A stretch of DNA of 6,591 nt, taken from contig JAEZCV010000044.1 in NCBI GenBank assembly GCA_023429985.1, positions 1 through 6,591 of the forward strand, written 5' to 3'. The notes below the pieces were generated by a model. It made no database searches. It was not told where the DNA came from and worked only from the letters and a program-made list of their open reading frames with translations. This document shows, piece after piece, positions 1-5,907 of this stretch (position 1 is its first letter; each line of letters begins with the position of its first letter). Both the position numbers and the translations under genes were made by a program. The DNA comes from Bacteroidota bacterium. GTDB taxonomy: Bacteria > Bacteroidota > Bacteroidia > Chitinophagales > Chitinophagaceae.

Positions 1-927
1 GAAGAATACCGCAGGAATTACTCTATCTGCAGTTCTCCTTTCGACAGGAAATTAAAAGTAGCTGTGAAAAAAGTAGAAGGTGGTTCTTTTTCTACTTTTG
101 CAAATGAAGATCTGAAAGCAGGTGAGATATTGGAAGTTCTTCCCCCCACAGGTAACTTTAATACAGAACTAAACCCGCAACAGAAAAAAAATTATGTAGC
201 CTTCGTTGCAGGTAGCGGCATTACACCGGTGCTTTCCATTGTAAAAACTACGCTGCTGACTGAACCCAAAAGCAGTTTCACTCTTGTATATGGAAATCGA
301 ACTAAAACCTCCATCATTTTTAAAGAAGAACTGGAAGCACTTAAAGATAAATTTATCGACAGGTTCAGGATTTACCATGTGTTGAGTCGTGAAAAATCAG
401 AAGCTGAAATCAACCATGGAAGAATTGATGTAGATAAACTTGAACTTTTTGCAGACAAGATCATCGACCTTGCTAAAACCAATGAATTCTTCCTTTGCGG
501 CCCCGAAGAAATGATCTTTTGCATTAAGGGGTACCTCTCGGGCAAAGGAGTCCCAGATGAAAAAATACATTTTGAATTATTTACTGTTCCGGGGCAAAAA
601 AAAGCAGGAATTTCAAATACAATTATTCAAACCGATGATGGTCCGAAATCAAAAGTGAGTGTAAAACTCGATGGCATCATGTTCGATTTCGACCTTGGAT
701 TTGAAAGCCAGAGCATACTTGATGCAGCATTAAAACAGGGCGCCGACCTTCCTTATGCCTGCAAAGGTGGTGTATGTACAACATGTAAGGCAAAACTGCT
801 GGAAGGCCAGGTAAAAATGGATGTTAACTGGGGCCTTGAACCCGACGAAGTTGCGGCGGGATATATTCTAACTTGTCAAAGCCACCCCTTGACAGAAAAG
901 GTGGTGGTTGATTTTGATGCAAAATAG
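1..927 (+). CDS. paaE: Phenylacetyl-CoA 1,2-epoxidase reductase subunit PaaE (5' truncated by window)
   Basis: This is the electron-transfer subunit of the phenylacetyl-CoA epoxidase, a cytoplasmic flavo-iron-sulfur protein moving electrons from NAD(P)H to the PaaA diiron centre. Frame 1 is open from the first base, so the true start lies upstream; compared with E. coli PaaE as I recall it, about 50 residues are missing. Visible in order, numbered from the first codon: the FAD-binding RRNYSICSSP motif (4-13), the nucleotide-binding GSGITP (71-76), YGNRT, CGPEEM (166-171), then a C-terminal plant-type ferredoxin domain with cluster ligands C254, C259, C262 (C-x4-C-x2-C) and C292. The C-terminus VVVDFDAK matches the family end closely. 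It is separated from paaABCD by an opposite-strand gene, whereas in E. coli it follows paaD directly. An in-frame GTG at 64 is not a credible start because the FAD motif lies before it. Confidence 0.96.
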   Translation, partial: EEYRRNYSICSSPFDRKLKVAVKKVEGGSFSTFANEDLKAGEILEVLPPTGNFNTELNPQQKKNYVAFVAGSGITPVLSIVKTTLLTEPKSSFTLVYGNRTKTSIIFKEELEALKDKFIDRFRIYHVLSREKSEAEINHGRIDVDKLELFADKIIDLAKTNEFFLCGPEEMIFCIKGYLSGKGVPDEKIHFELFTVPGQKKAGISNTIIQTDDGPKSKVSVKLDGIMFDFDLGFESQSILDAALKQGADLPYACKGGVCTTCKAKLLEGQVKMDVNWGLEPDEVAAGYILTCQSHPLTEKVVVDFDAK

Positions 928-930
928 AAT

Positions 931-965
931 AGTGAATGGTGAATGGTGAATAGTGAATGGTGAGG
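931..965 (+). repeat. 7-bp tandem repeat array, left arm (AGTGAAT/GGTGAAT)
   Basis: Five head-to-tail 7-bp units start four bases after the paaE stop codon: AGTGAAT, GGTGAAT, GGTGAAT, AGTGAAT and a decaying GGTGAGG. Variation is mostly A/G at the first position. The array reads on the plus strand and faces an oppositely oriented array of the same family at 1023-1078. The unit length is not a multiple of three and there is no ORF, so it is non-coding. I cannot tell from one window whether it is genome-wide. Confidence 0.9.
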
Positions 966-1050
966 ATCCTGTACTTTCAAACAATTCATTCATCGTAATA
1001 ACGGCCGAAGTACCTATTCACGATTCACTATTCACCACTCACCATTCACC
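931..1050. terminator. Long imperfect inverted repeat between convergent genes, possible bidirectional terminator
   Basis: The 28 bases at 931-958 are complementary to 1023-1050 at 26 of 28 positions because the two arrays of one 7-bp repeat face each other. The 64-nt loop (959-1022) contains a further 6-bp inverted pair, GTACTT at 971-976 and AAGTAC at 1008-1013. The element lies between the paaE stop and the tlpA-like gene's stop, where a terminator for both would be expected. There is no clear run of T after either arm, so classical intrinsic termination is not demonstrated; the structure is seen, the function is inferred. Confidence 0.45.
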
Positions 1051-1078
1051 ATTCACTATTCACTACTCACTACTCACT
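1023..1078 (-). repeat. 7-bp tandem repeat array, right arm (ATTCACT/ACTCACT)
   Basis: Eight uninterrupted 7-bp units read ATTCACT, ATTCACC, ACTCACC, ATTCACC, ATTCACT, ATTCACT, ACTCACT, ACTCACT. Read on the minus strand they are the AGTGAAT/AGTGAGT family seen at 931-965. The last units overlap the 3' end of the minus-strand gene: its final two codons and stop (1070-1078) lie inside the array. The change from ATTCAC to ACTCAC units along the array suggests local duplication of a variant unit. Confidence 0.92.
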
Positions 1079-1762
1079 ATCTAACAATTCCTTTATTGAT
1101 TTCTCCACCCAGTAAATTGTATTCGAAGCAAGCCCGCTGGTATGAAAATAAACTTTTCCTTCCTTGTCGATGATGGCATGGGTTGGATATGATTTTATGC
1201 CAAGATTTGATGCAATTGTTCTTCCATCAGGTATAATTTTATACTTAAACGGATTTGTTTCCAGGAATTTTTTTATGGCATCTTCCTGGTCAAGGCCAAT
1301 GGCGGCAAAAATGATATCCTCGTTTTTAAAACTGTCCACCAGGTTATTTAACTCAGGCATTTCAAGTCGGCACGGCCTGCAGTTGATGAACCAGAAATTT
1401 AAAACAATGATCTTTTCTTTTGCATTAAATAAGTTTATCAAATCTCCTTCTATATCAACTGCTTTGAATCCCTTTAACTTTTTTCCATTTGTAAATGCAC
1501 TACTCGGTTTTGGTTTAGGCAATGCTTCCATCCGGGCTTTGTATTCTTCCTCAGTTAAACGAACAATAAAGTATTCGGTATCGGCTTTCCCCGGATTTTC
1601 AGCTTTCAATTTATAATGTCCTTTCAACATAAGGCCCTGCCAAACTTCTGCCGGTAAAACCTGGCCCGATGAATCCTTAACCACGCGAATATTGACCTTA
1701 TTATTTTGAGCATAACCGCCCAGGGAAATTGCAATGAATACCAGGAAAACCAGGAGGCGCAT
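1070..1762 (-). CDS. Exported TlpA/AhpC-TSA-like thioredoxin-fold protein
   Basis: A 230-residue predicted secreted thiol-disulfide oxidoreductase. Residues 1-19 (MRLLVFLVFIAISLGGYAQ) look like a signal peptide with likely cleavage after YAQ and no lipobox cysteine. Residues 20-95 are a small N-terminal region without a fold I recognise, ending in a Lys/Pro-rich linker (82-88). From about 98 comes a TlpA/redoxin domain: VLNFWFINCRPCRLEMPELN holds the redox pair C128-R-P-C131, and SYPTHAIID holds the cis-proline P193 expected next to the active site. It should act outside the inner membrane, in disulfide reduction or cytochrome-c or surface-protein maturation; the substrate is unknown. It is transcribed against the paa genes and is probably not part of the pathway. 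The stop and last two codons fall in a 7-bp repeat array, so its C-terminus may have been altered by repeat spread. Confidence 0.9.
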   Translation of the reverse strand: MRLLVFLVFIAISLGGYAQNNKVNIRVVKDSSGQVLPAEVWQGLMLKGHYKLKAENPGKADTEYFIVRLTEEEYKARMEALPKPKPSSAFTNGKKLKGFKAVDIEGDLINLFNAKEKIIVLNFWFINCRPCRLEMPELNNLVDSFKNEDIIFAAIGLDQEDAIKKFLETNPFKYKIIPDGRTIASNLGIKSYPTHAIIDKEGKVYFHTSGLASNTIYWVEKSIKELLDSE

Positions 1763-1796
1763 GTAAAAATTTTGGGTTTAAACTAAGAATTCCTCT

Positions 1797-1804
1797 CAAA
1801 TATT
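1797..1804 (-). promoter_or_regulatory. Possible -7 box for the tlpA-like gene
   Basis: On the minus strand 1804-1797 reads AATATTTG, one mismatch from the Bacteroidota -7 consensus TAnnTTTG. It would place transcription start about 28 nt before the ATG at 1762. No convincing -33 TTTG is seen, so this is tentative. Confidence 0.25.
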
Positions 1805-1815
1805 CATTATTTATT

Positions 1816-1828
1816 CCATGATTCATGG
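1816..1828. promoter_or_regulatory. Palindrome CCATGA-T-TCATGG in the divergent promoter region, candidate operator
   Basis: A perfect 6-bp inverted repeat around one central base lies in the 122-bp gap between the divergent tlpA-like gene and paaA, about 30 bp upstream of the paaA -7 box. Size and symmetry fit a dimeric regulator site. No regulator gene is in the window, so the ligand and protein are unknown, and a 13-bp palindrome can occur by chance. Confidence 0.3.
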
Positions 1829-1832
1829 CTTA

Positions 1833-1866
1833 TTAACAGAAACGGGCCTTAGAATGCTTAAATTTG
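1833..1866 (+). promoter_or_regulatory. Probable paaA promoter with Bacteroidota-type -7 box
   Basis: TAAATTTG at 1859-1866 fits TAnnTTTG exactly. The only -33-like match at suitable spacing is a weak TTA at 1833-1835, 23 bp upstream. A start near 1872 would leave a leader of about 13 nt before the paaA ATG at 1885, and no Shine-Dalgarno is seen. This would drive the paaABCD-paaG-paaI run. Confidence 0.5.
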
Positions 1867-1884
1867 CCTTTAAGATTTTGCTTT

Positions 1885-2829
1885 ATGTCAGTACAGGAAT
1901 TAGAGAAAATTTTCCAGGATAAGATCGATGCTGAAATACGCATTGAACCCCGCGACTGGATGCCTGAAAAATACAGGCAAACACTCATTCGCCAGGTGAG
2001 CCAGCACGCCCATTCAGAAATTGTGGGCATGCTTCCCGAAGGCAACTGGATCACACGCGCCCCATCATTAAAAAGAAAGCAGATCCTTATTGCAAAAGTT
2101 CAGGATGAAGCAGGACATGGGCTTTACCTTTATTCGGCCGCAGAAACATTGGGTATTTCCAGGGATGAAATGATCGAGCAACTGCACAGCGGCAAAGCAA
2201 AATATTCTTCCATATTTAATTATCCAACCATTACATGGGCCGACATGGGTGCTATTGGATGGCTGGTTGATGGCGCTGCCATTATGAACCAGGTGCCTTT
2301 ATGCCGAACATCTTATGGACCTTATAGCCGTGCTATGATAAGGGTTTGTAAAGAAGAAAGTTTTCACCAGCGACAGGGATTTGATGCATTGCTGGTGTTA
2401 AGCAAAGGAAATGCAGAGCAACGTGCCATGGTGCAGGATGCAATAGACAGGTGGTGGTGGCCCAGCCTTATGATGTTTGGTCCGCACGACAGCGAAAGCC
2501 AGCATAGCGAGCAAAGTATGAAATGGAAGATCAAAAGATTCAGTAACGACGAACTGCGCCAGCGCTTTGTTGATATGATTGCCGAGCAGGTGAAACTTTT
2601 AGGCATGACGCTTCCGGATCCTGATTTGAATTGGAATGAAGAAAGACAGCACTATGATTTCGGCAAGATCGACTGGAATGAATTCTGGGAAGTGGTAAAA
2701 GGAAATGGACCATGCAATAAACAGCGACTGGACGCCAGAAAAAAAGCATGGGAAGATGGTGCATGGGTGAGAGAAGCCGCCAACGCTCATGCGCAAAAAA
2801 GAATTGAACGCAAACAAAAAGCAGCCTGA
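1885..2829 (+). CDS. paaA: Phenylacetyl-CoA 1,2-epoxidase catalytic subunit PaaA
   Basis: Catalytic subunit of the soluble diiron oxygenase that epoxidises the aromatic ring of phenylacetyl-CoA using O2 and electrons from PaaE. The 314-residue product is close to E. coli PaaA (about 309) and shares long identical stretches, e.g. HAHSEIVGMLPEGNWITRAP and ALCRTSYGPY-like segments. Iron-ligand candidates all seem present: E45, E75 and H78 in QDEAGH, D129 in LVDGAA, and E158 and H161 in KEESFHQR. The ATG at 1885 is preferred over an in-frame TTG at 1864 because it gives the family-typical N-terminus and the -7 box overlaps the TTG. paaB follows after 16 nt, so the two are surely cotranscribed. 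Confidence 0.98.
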   Translation: MSVQELEKIFQDKIDAEIRIEPRDWMPEKYRQTLIRQVSQHAHSEIVGMLPEGNWITRAPSLKRKQILIAKVQDEAGHGLYLYSAAETLGISRDEMIEQLHSGKAKYSSIFNYPTITWADMGAIGWLVDGAAIMNQVPLCRTSYGPYSRAMIRVCKEESFHQRQGFDALLVLSKGNAEQRAMVQDAIDRWWWPSLMMFGPHDSESQHSEQSMKWKIKRFSNDELRQRFVDMIAEQVKLLGMTLPDPDLNWNEERQHYDFGKIDWNEFWEVVKGNGPCNKQRLDARKKAWEDGAWVREAANAHAQKRIERKQKAA

Positions 2830-2845
2830 CAATAAGCAAATAAAA

Positions 2846-3247
2846 ATGAAACTTTTTTCTAAAATATATTACGGCGATTACGATGCCATTAAAGGTGGTG
2901 CAGGAGGAAAAGAAGAAAATAATTCTTCCGGACAAATTCCTGTAAAAGAAAATATTTCTAAACAAGATAATGAATGGCCTTTATGGGAAGTATTTATCCG
3001 TAGCAAACAAGGCCTGGATCATAAACATGTGGGAAGTCTTCACGCGGCCGATGCACATATGGCGGTTGAAAATGCAAGAGATGTTTATACACGCCGACAG
3101 GAAGGTGTAAGCATTTGGGTGGTTGAAAGCAAACATATACATGCTTCCAACCCCGATGAAGCTGAGAGTTTTTATGAACCCGCCAACGATAAAATTTACA
3201 GGCACCCTACATTCTACGATCTGCCCGACGAAGTAAATCATATGTAG
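2846..3247 (+). CDS. paaB: Phenylacetyl-CoA 1,2-epoxidase subunit PaaB with N-terminal extension
   Basis: Small non-catalytic subunit of the epoxidase, thought to bridge PaaA-PaaC heterodimers. From about residue 44 it matches PaaB end to end: WPLWEVFIRSKQGL, HVGSLHAADAHMAVENARD, YTRRQEGVSIWVV and YRHPTFYDLPD, finishing HM like E. coli PaaB. The product is 133 residues against about 95 in E. coli; the extra part begins MKLFSKIYYGDYDAIKGG and continues as a Gly/Asn/Ser/Lys-rich, probably flexible linker. The ATG at 2846 is chosen because it lies 16 nt after the paaA stop; an earlier ATG at 2789 would overlap paaA by 41 nt. No ATG, GTG or TTG in frame lies between 2846 and the conserved domain, so the extension is not a simple start error. 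The stop TAG is followed directly by TAA. Confidence 0.95.
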   Translation: MKLFSKIYYGDYDAIKGGAGGKEENNSSGQIPVKENISKQDNEWPLWEVFIRSKQGLDHKHVGSLHAADAHMAVENARDVYTRRQEGVSIWVVESKHIHASNPDEAESFYEPANDKIYRHPTFYDLPDEVNHM

Positions 3248-3258
3248 TAACAGCTTGT

Positions 3259-3312
3259 ATTCACCACCTGCCGGCAGGCAGGTTCACTATTCACTATTGA
3301 CCATTCACTACT
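3259..3312 (-). repeat. 7-bp repeat array in the paaB-paaC gap, split by a 16-nt GC-rich segment
   Basis: Units of the ATTCACT family (minus-strand reading AGTGAAT) fill most of the 65-nt paaB-paaC gap: ATTCACC (3259-3265), a unit interrupted after its first base, ATTCACT (3289-3295), ATTGACC (3296-3302) and ATTCACT (3303-3309), then ACT directly before the paaC ATG. Deleting 3267-3282 in silico restores five perfectly phased 7-mers. Confidence 0.85.
3266..3283 (+). other. GC-rich intercistronic hairpin (ACCTGCC-GGCA-GGCAGGT)
   Basis: Bases 3266-3272 pair perfectly with 3277-3283, giving a 7-bp, mostly G-C stem with a GGCA loop; the segment also contains the perfect 12-bp palindrome CCTGCCGGCAGG at 3267-3278. 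It sits between paaB and paaC in what should be one mRNA. No T tract follows, so it is unlikely to be an intrinsic terminator; it could affect mRNA processing or stability or simply be a repeat insertion. Confidence 0.55.
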
Positions 3313-4128
3313 ATGCATCATCTTTTCACATACGCACTACACCTTGCCGACAACTCACTCATACTCGGGCAAAGAAATGCCGAATGGACAGGTCATGGAC
3401 CTGTTTTGGAACAGGATATTGCTATCACTAATATTTCATTAGACCTCATTGGCCAGGCAAGAAACTTTTACCAGTATGCTGTTTCGGTATTTAACAAAAT
3501 GAGTGAATCAGAAAAACAGCACATCGATAAATTATTACCCCGACCATGGAAATCTTTCAACCGCCCACTTGAAGAAGATGATCTTGCCATGTTGCGCGAT
3601 GAAAACCAATACAGGAATCTTTTGATCTGCGAATTGCCGAAAGGCGACTGGGCTTATACAACTTTAAGGCAATTTTTCTTTTCTACCTATCAATATTTTT
3701 TGTTTCAGTCAATGGTTAACGGCCCCGATAAAGAACTTGCAGCCATTGCTGAAAAATCACTGAAAGAAACAGCCTACCATGTTAGATGGAGTGGCGAGTG
3801 GGTAATAAGATTGGGCGATGGAACTGATGAAAGCCGTGCACGCATTTTAACTACCCTCACTGATGTTTGGATGTTTACCGGAGAAATGTTTGAAGACTCA
3901 GATTTTGAAAATGAAATGCAGTCAATTGCCATTCAGTCGAATTCTGATGATATCAGGAAAAAATGGAAAGAAAAAATAAACTCAGTTTTTTCAGAGGCGG
4001 GGCTAGAACTTCCTCAAGCGCCAGCATTTCAATCAGGAGGCAAACATGGCGTACATACCGAATATATGGGTTACCTTCTTTCTGAAATGCAGTATTTACA
4101 AAGAACATTTCCTAACGCCACCTGGTAA
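3313..4128 (+). CDS. paaC: Phenylacetyl-CoA 1,2-epoxidase structural subunit PaaC
   Basis: Ferritin-like partner of PaaA in the epoxidase; in the family it is the structural subunit that supports PaaA rather than doing catalysis itself. The 271-residue product aligns along its full length with E. coli PaaC (about 248) as I recall it: the N-terminal YALHLADNSLILGQRNAEW, DLIGQARNF, DENQYRNLLICELPKGDWA, KETAYHVRWSGEWVIRLGDGT and the end GGKHGVHTEYMGYLLSEMQYLQR. The start at 3313 fits the family N-terminus, but everything just upstream is 7-bp repeat and there is no ribosome-binding sequence. The TAA stop overlaps the paaD ATG by one base (TAATG), suggesting translational coupling. Confidence 0.97.
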   Translation: MHHLFTYALHLADNSLILGQRNAEWTGHGPVLEQDIAITNISLDLIGQARNFYQYAVSVFNKMSESEKQHIDKLLPRPWKSFNRPLEEDDLAMLRDENQYRNLLICELPKGDWAYTTLRQFFFSTYQYFLFQSMVNGPDKELAAIAEKSLKETAYHVRWSGEWVIRLGDGTDESRARILTTLTDVWMFTGEMFEDSDFENEMQSIAIQSNSDDIRKKWKEKINSVFSEAGLELPQAPAFQSGGKHGVHTEYMGYLLSEMQYLQRTFPNATW

Positions 4129-4649
4129 TGATGACGCAGGCTTCATCATATCATTCTGTAACCGAAAAAGAAATCTGGGAAATTTTATCAGATGTAAAAG
4201 ATCCCGAAATACCTGTATTGTCAGTTATTGACCTGGGGGTTTTAAGAAAGGTTGAAATAAATAAAGAAGAAGGAAACCTAATTCGGGTAACCATAACGCC
4301 AACTTATTCCGGCTGTCCGGCCATGGATATAATTTCTATGGATATAAGACTAAAACTTATTGAAAAAGGATACAGGAACGTTGAAGTAAAACAGCAATTA
4401 TCTCCGGCATGGACAACCGATTGGATGACTGAGGAGGGTAAAGAAAAACTTAAGGCTTTCGGCATTGCTCCTCCCAATCCCAAACAACAATTTTGCAATA
4501 CTGAAATGTTCCAGGAAGAGGCAGTCGCTTGTCCCAGGTGTAGTTCAAACAATACAAAACTTATCAGCCAGTTTGGCTCCACTGCCTGCAAATCGATGTA
4601 CAGGTGTTTAGATTGTAAAGAAGCATTTGATTATTTTAAGTGTCATTAA
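4128..4649 (+). CDS. paaD: Phenylacetyl-CoA epoxidase accessory protein PaaD (MIP18/DUF59 family plus Cys-rich tail)
   Basis: Accessory protein needed for epoxidase activity, probably in Fe-S cluster or metal-centre maturation, consistent with its similarity to SufT/MIP18 (DUF59) proteins. Of 173 residues, about 12-95 form the DUF59 domain: DVKDPEIPVLSVIDLGVLR, and the conserved TYSGCP loop with C63. The C-terminal part is PaaD-specific and cysteine rich: CPRC (135, 138), FGSTACK (C154), YRCLDC (160, 163) and the end DYFKCH (C172), suggesting a zinc-ribbon or metal-binding tail. The start overlaps the paaC stop by one base; a second ATG follows immediately at 4131 and could equally be used. 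Confidence 0.96.
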   Translation: MMTQASSYHSVTEKEIWEILSDVKDPEIPVLSVIDLGVLRKVEINKEEGNLIRVTITPTYSGCPAMDIISMDIRLKLIEKGYRNVEVKQQLSPAWTTDWMTEEGKEKLKAFGIAPPNPKQQFCNTEMFQEEAVACPRCSSNNTKLISQFGSTACKSMYRCLDCKEAFDYFKCH

Positions 4650-4701
4650 TCAAAATCCACCTCCATCTAGCAAGCAGTTAATTATTAGATTTACAGAAAA
4701 A

Positions 4702-5478
4702 ATGGACCCGATTCTGATTGAAATAAAAAATGCAGTTGCATATATTACACTTAACCGCCCGGAAAAGTATAATGCTTTCAACAGGAATATGGCATTGATG
4801 CTCCAGGAAAAACTGGATGAGTGTAAAGAGGATAGTGCTACCAGGTGTGTGTTGATTTCCGGAGCAGGAAAAGCATTTTCTGCAGGACAGGATCTTGAAG
4901 AAGTTGTTGCAGAAGATGGTCCTGATGTAACAACTATTTTAGAAGAACATTATAATCCCGTAATAAAAAAAATTCGCAGTCTTGAAAAACCTGTTATAGC
5001 AGCTGTTAATGGCGTTGCAGCAGGTGCCGGAGCCAACATTGCACTCAGCTGCGATATTGTACTTGCCGCCAGGTCTGCATCTTTTATACAGGCTTTCTCA
5101 AAAATTGGTTTGATACCTGACAGTGGTGGAACATTTTTTCTTCCGCGATTAGTTGGCTGGCAGAAAGCCTCTGCACTGGCTATGTTAGGAGATAAGGTAG
5201 ATGCGGAAGACGCAGAAAAAATGGGGATGGTATACAAGGTTTTTGATGATCCTCAATTTTTTGAAAACGTTGAAACCATCGCCGAAAAGCTGGCAGCAAT
5301 GCCAACCAGGGGACTTGCACTTACAAAACGCGCTTTCAATAATTCTTTCGTAAATAATTATGAAGAACAATTATTAATGGAAGAAGAATTGCAGGCCGCT
5401 GCCGGAAATACACACGATTATAACGAAGGCGTGCAGGCATTTCTTGAAAAAAGAAAACCAAACTTTAAAGGCTATTAA
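4702..5478 (+). CDS. paaG: 1,2-epoxyphenylacetyl-CoA isomerase PaaG (crotonase family)
   Basis: Crotonase-fold enzyme converting the 1,2-epoxide of phenylacetyl-CoA to the seven-membered oxepin-CoA; in E. coli PaaG also acts as a double-bond isomerase later in the route. The 258-residue product is typical in length. Visible motifs: ITLNRPEKYNAF (15-26), the oxyanion-hole segments GAGKAFSAGQDL (54-65) and VNGVAAGAGANIALSCDIV (102-120), and KIGLIPDSGGTFFLPR with D140, which corresponds to the catalytic aspartate of E. coli PaaG. The CoA-proximal C-terminus FLEKRKP is normal. The match to PaaG is better than to PaaF or a generic enoyl-CoA hydratase because of AGQDL and IPDSGG and the absence of a catalytic Glu there. 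ATG 4702 is preferred; an in-frame TTG at 4627 would overlap paaD by 23 nt and add non-family residues. The 52-nt gap to paaD holds only a weak -7-like TAGATTTA (4686-4693). Confidence 0.94.
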   Translation: MDPILIEIKNAVAYITLNRPEKYNAFNRNMALMLQEKLDECKEDSATRCVLISGAGKAFSAGQDLEEVVAEDGPDVTTILEEHYNPVIKKIRSLEKPVIAAVNGVAAGAGANIALSCDIVLAARSASFIQAFSKIGLIPDSGGTFFLPRLVGWQKASALAMLGDKVDAEDAEKMGMVYKVFDDPQFFENVETIAEKLAAMPTRGLALTKRAFNNSFVNNYEEQLLMEEELQAAAGNTHDYNEGVQAFLEKRKPNFKGY

Positions 5479-5906
5479 TGGAAACAAAAAATAACGACCT
5501 TCTTGCTGAATCTGTTGTAAACAGGATGATGGAGAAAGACCTTTTCAGCCAGTGGCTGGGCATTCGTGTACTGGAAGTGAAAGAAGGTTACAGCAGGATA
5601 CAGATGGAACTAAGAGAAGAGATGATCAATGGTTTTGGTATTATTCATGGTGGCATTTGCTTTTCACTTGCCGACAGTGCGTTTGCTTTTGCATGCAACA
5701 ACAGGAATAATTTATCTGTAGCCCTGGATACCAGTATCAACTTTACCAGATCCACACAACCAGGCGAGATATTAACTGCAGAAGCAAAAGAACTTCACAA
5801 CGGCCGAAGCACCGGATTATACCATATTACTATTACTAACCAGGATAACACCCAGGTTGCCATATTTAAAGGAACCTGTTTCCGAACAGGTAAAACACTG
5901 GTTTGA
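5478..5906 (+). CDS. paaI: Hotdog-fold phenylacetyl-CoA-type thioesterase PaaI
   Basis: Acyl-CoA thioesterase of the PaaI hotdog family (142 residues, usual size about 140). It hydrolyses aryl-CoA or ring-hydroxylated CoA intermediates and is thought to rescue CoA from dead-end products of the pathway. The signature NGFGIIHGGICFSLADSAFA carries the expected active-site residues N51, H57 and D66 (numbered from the ATG). Strands such as VALDTSINFTRSTQPGEILTAEA and GLYHITITNQD fit the family. Its ATG overlaps the paaG TAA by one base (TAATG), so it is translationally coupled to paaG. A broader-specificity thioesterase is possible, but position in the cluster supports PaaI. Confidence 0.94.
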   Translation: METKNNDLLAESVVNRMMEKDLFSQWLGIRVLEVKEGYSRIQMELREEMINGFGIIHGGICFSLADSAFAFACNNRNNLSVALDTSINFTRSTQPGEILTAEAKELHNGRSTGLYHITITNQDNTQVAIFKGTCFRTGKTLV

Positions 5907-5907
5907 A

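Noticed and set aside
928..1069. The inverted repeat region as a MITE or insertion sequence remnant
   Set aside because: The termini are tandem 7-mers rather than a defined terminal inverted repeat, there is no visible target duplication, and no transposase fragment lies in the core.
1164..1616. Plus-strand ORF of 150 codons inside the tlpA-like gene
   Set aside because: It is the antisense of a gene with signal peptide, CRPC motif and cis-proline all in place; no independent evidence of coding.
2540..2965. Minus-strand ORF of 141 codons across the paaA-paaB junction
   Set aside because: It lies antisense to two strongly conserved genes, is rich in Phe, Ser, Arg and Cys as expected of a shadow frame, and has no recognisable domain.
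3266..3283. Intrinsic terminator between paaB and paaC
   Set aside because: The hairpin is strong but is not followed by a T tract, and paaC needs to be expressed with paaA and paaB.
4627..4701. Longer PaaG start at TTG 4627
   Set aside because: It would overlap paaD and add 25 residues unlike any PaaG N-terminus; ATG 4702 gives the normal family start.
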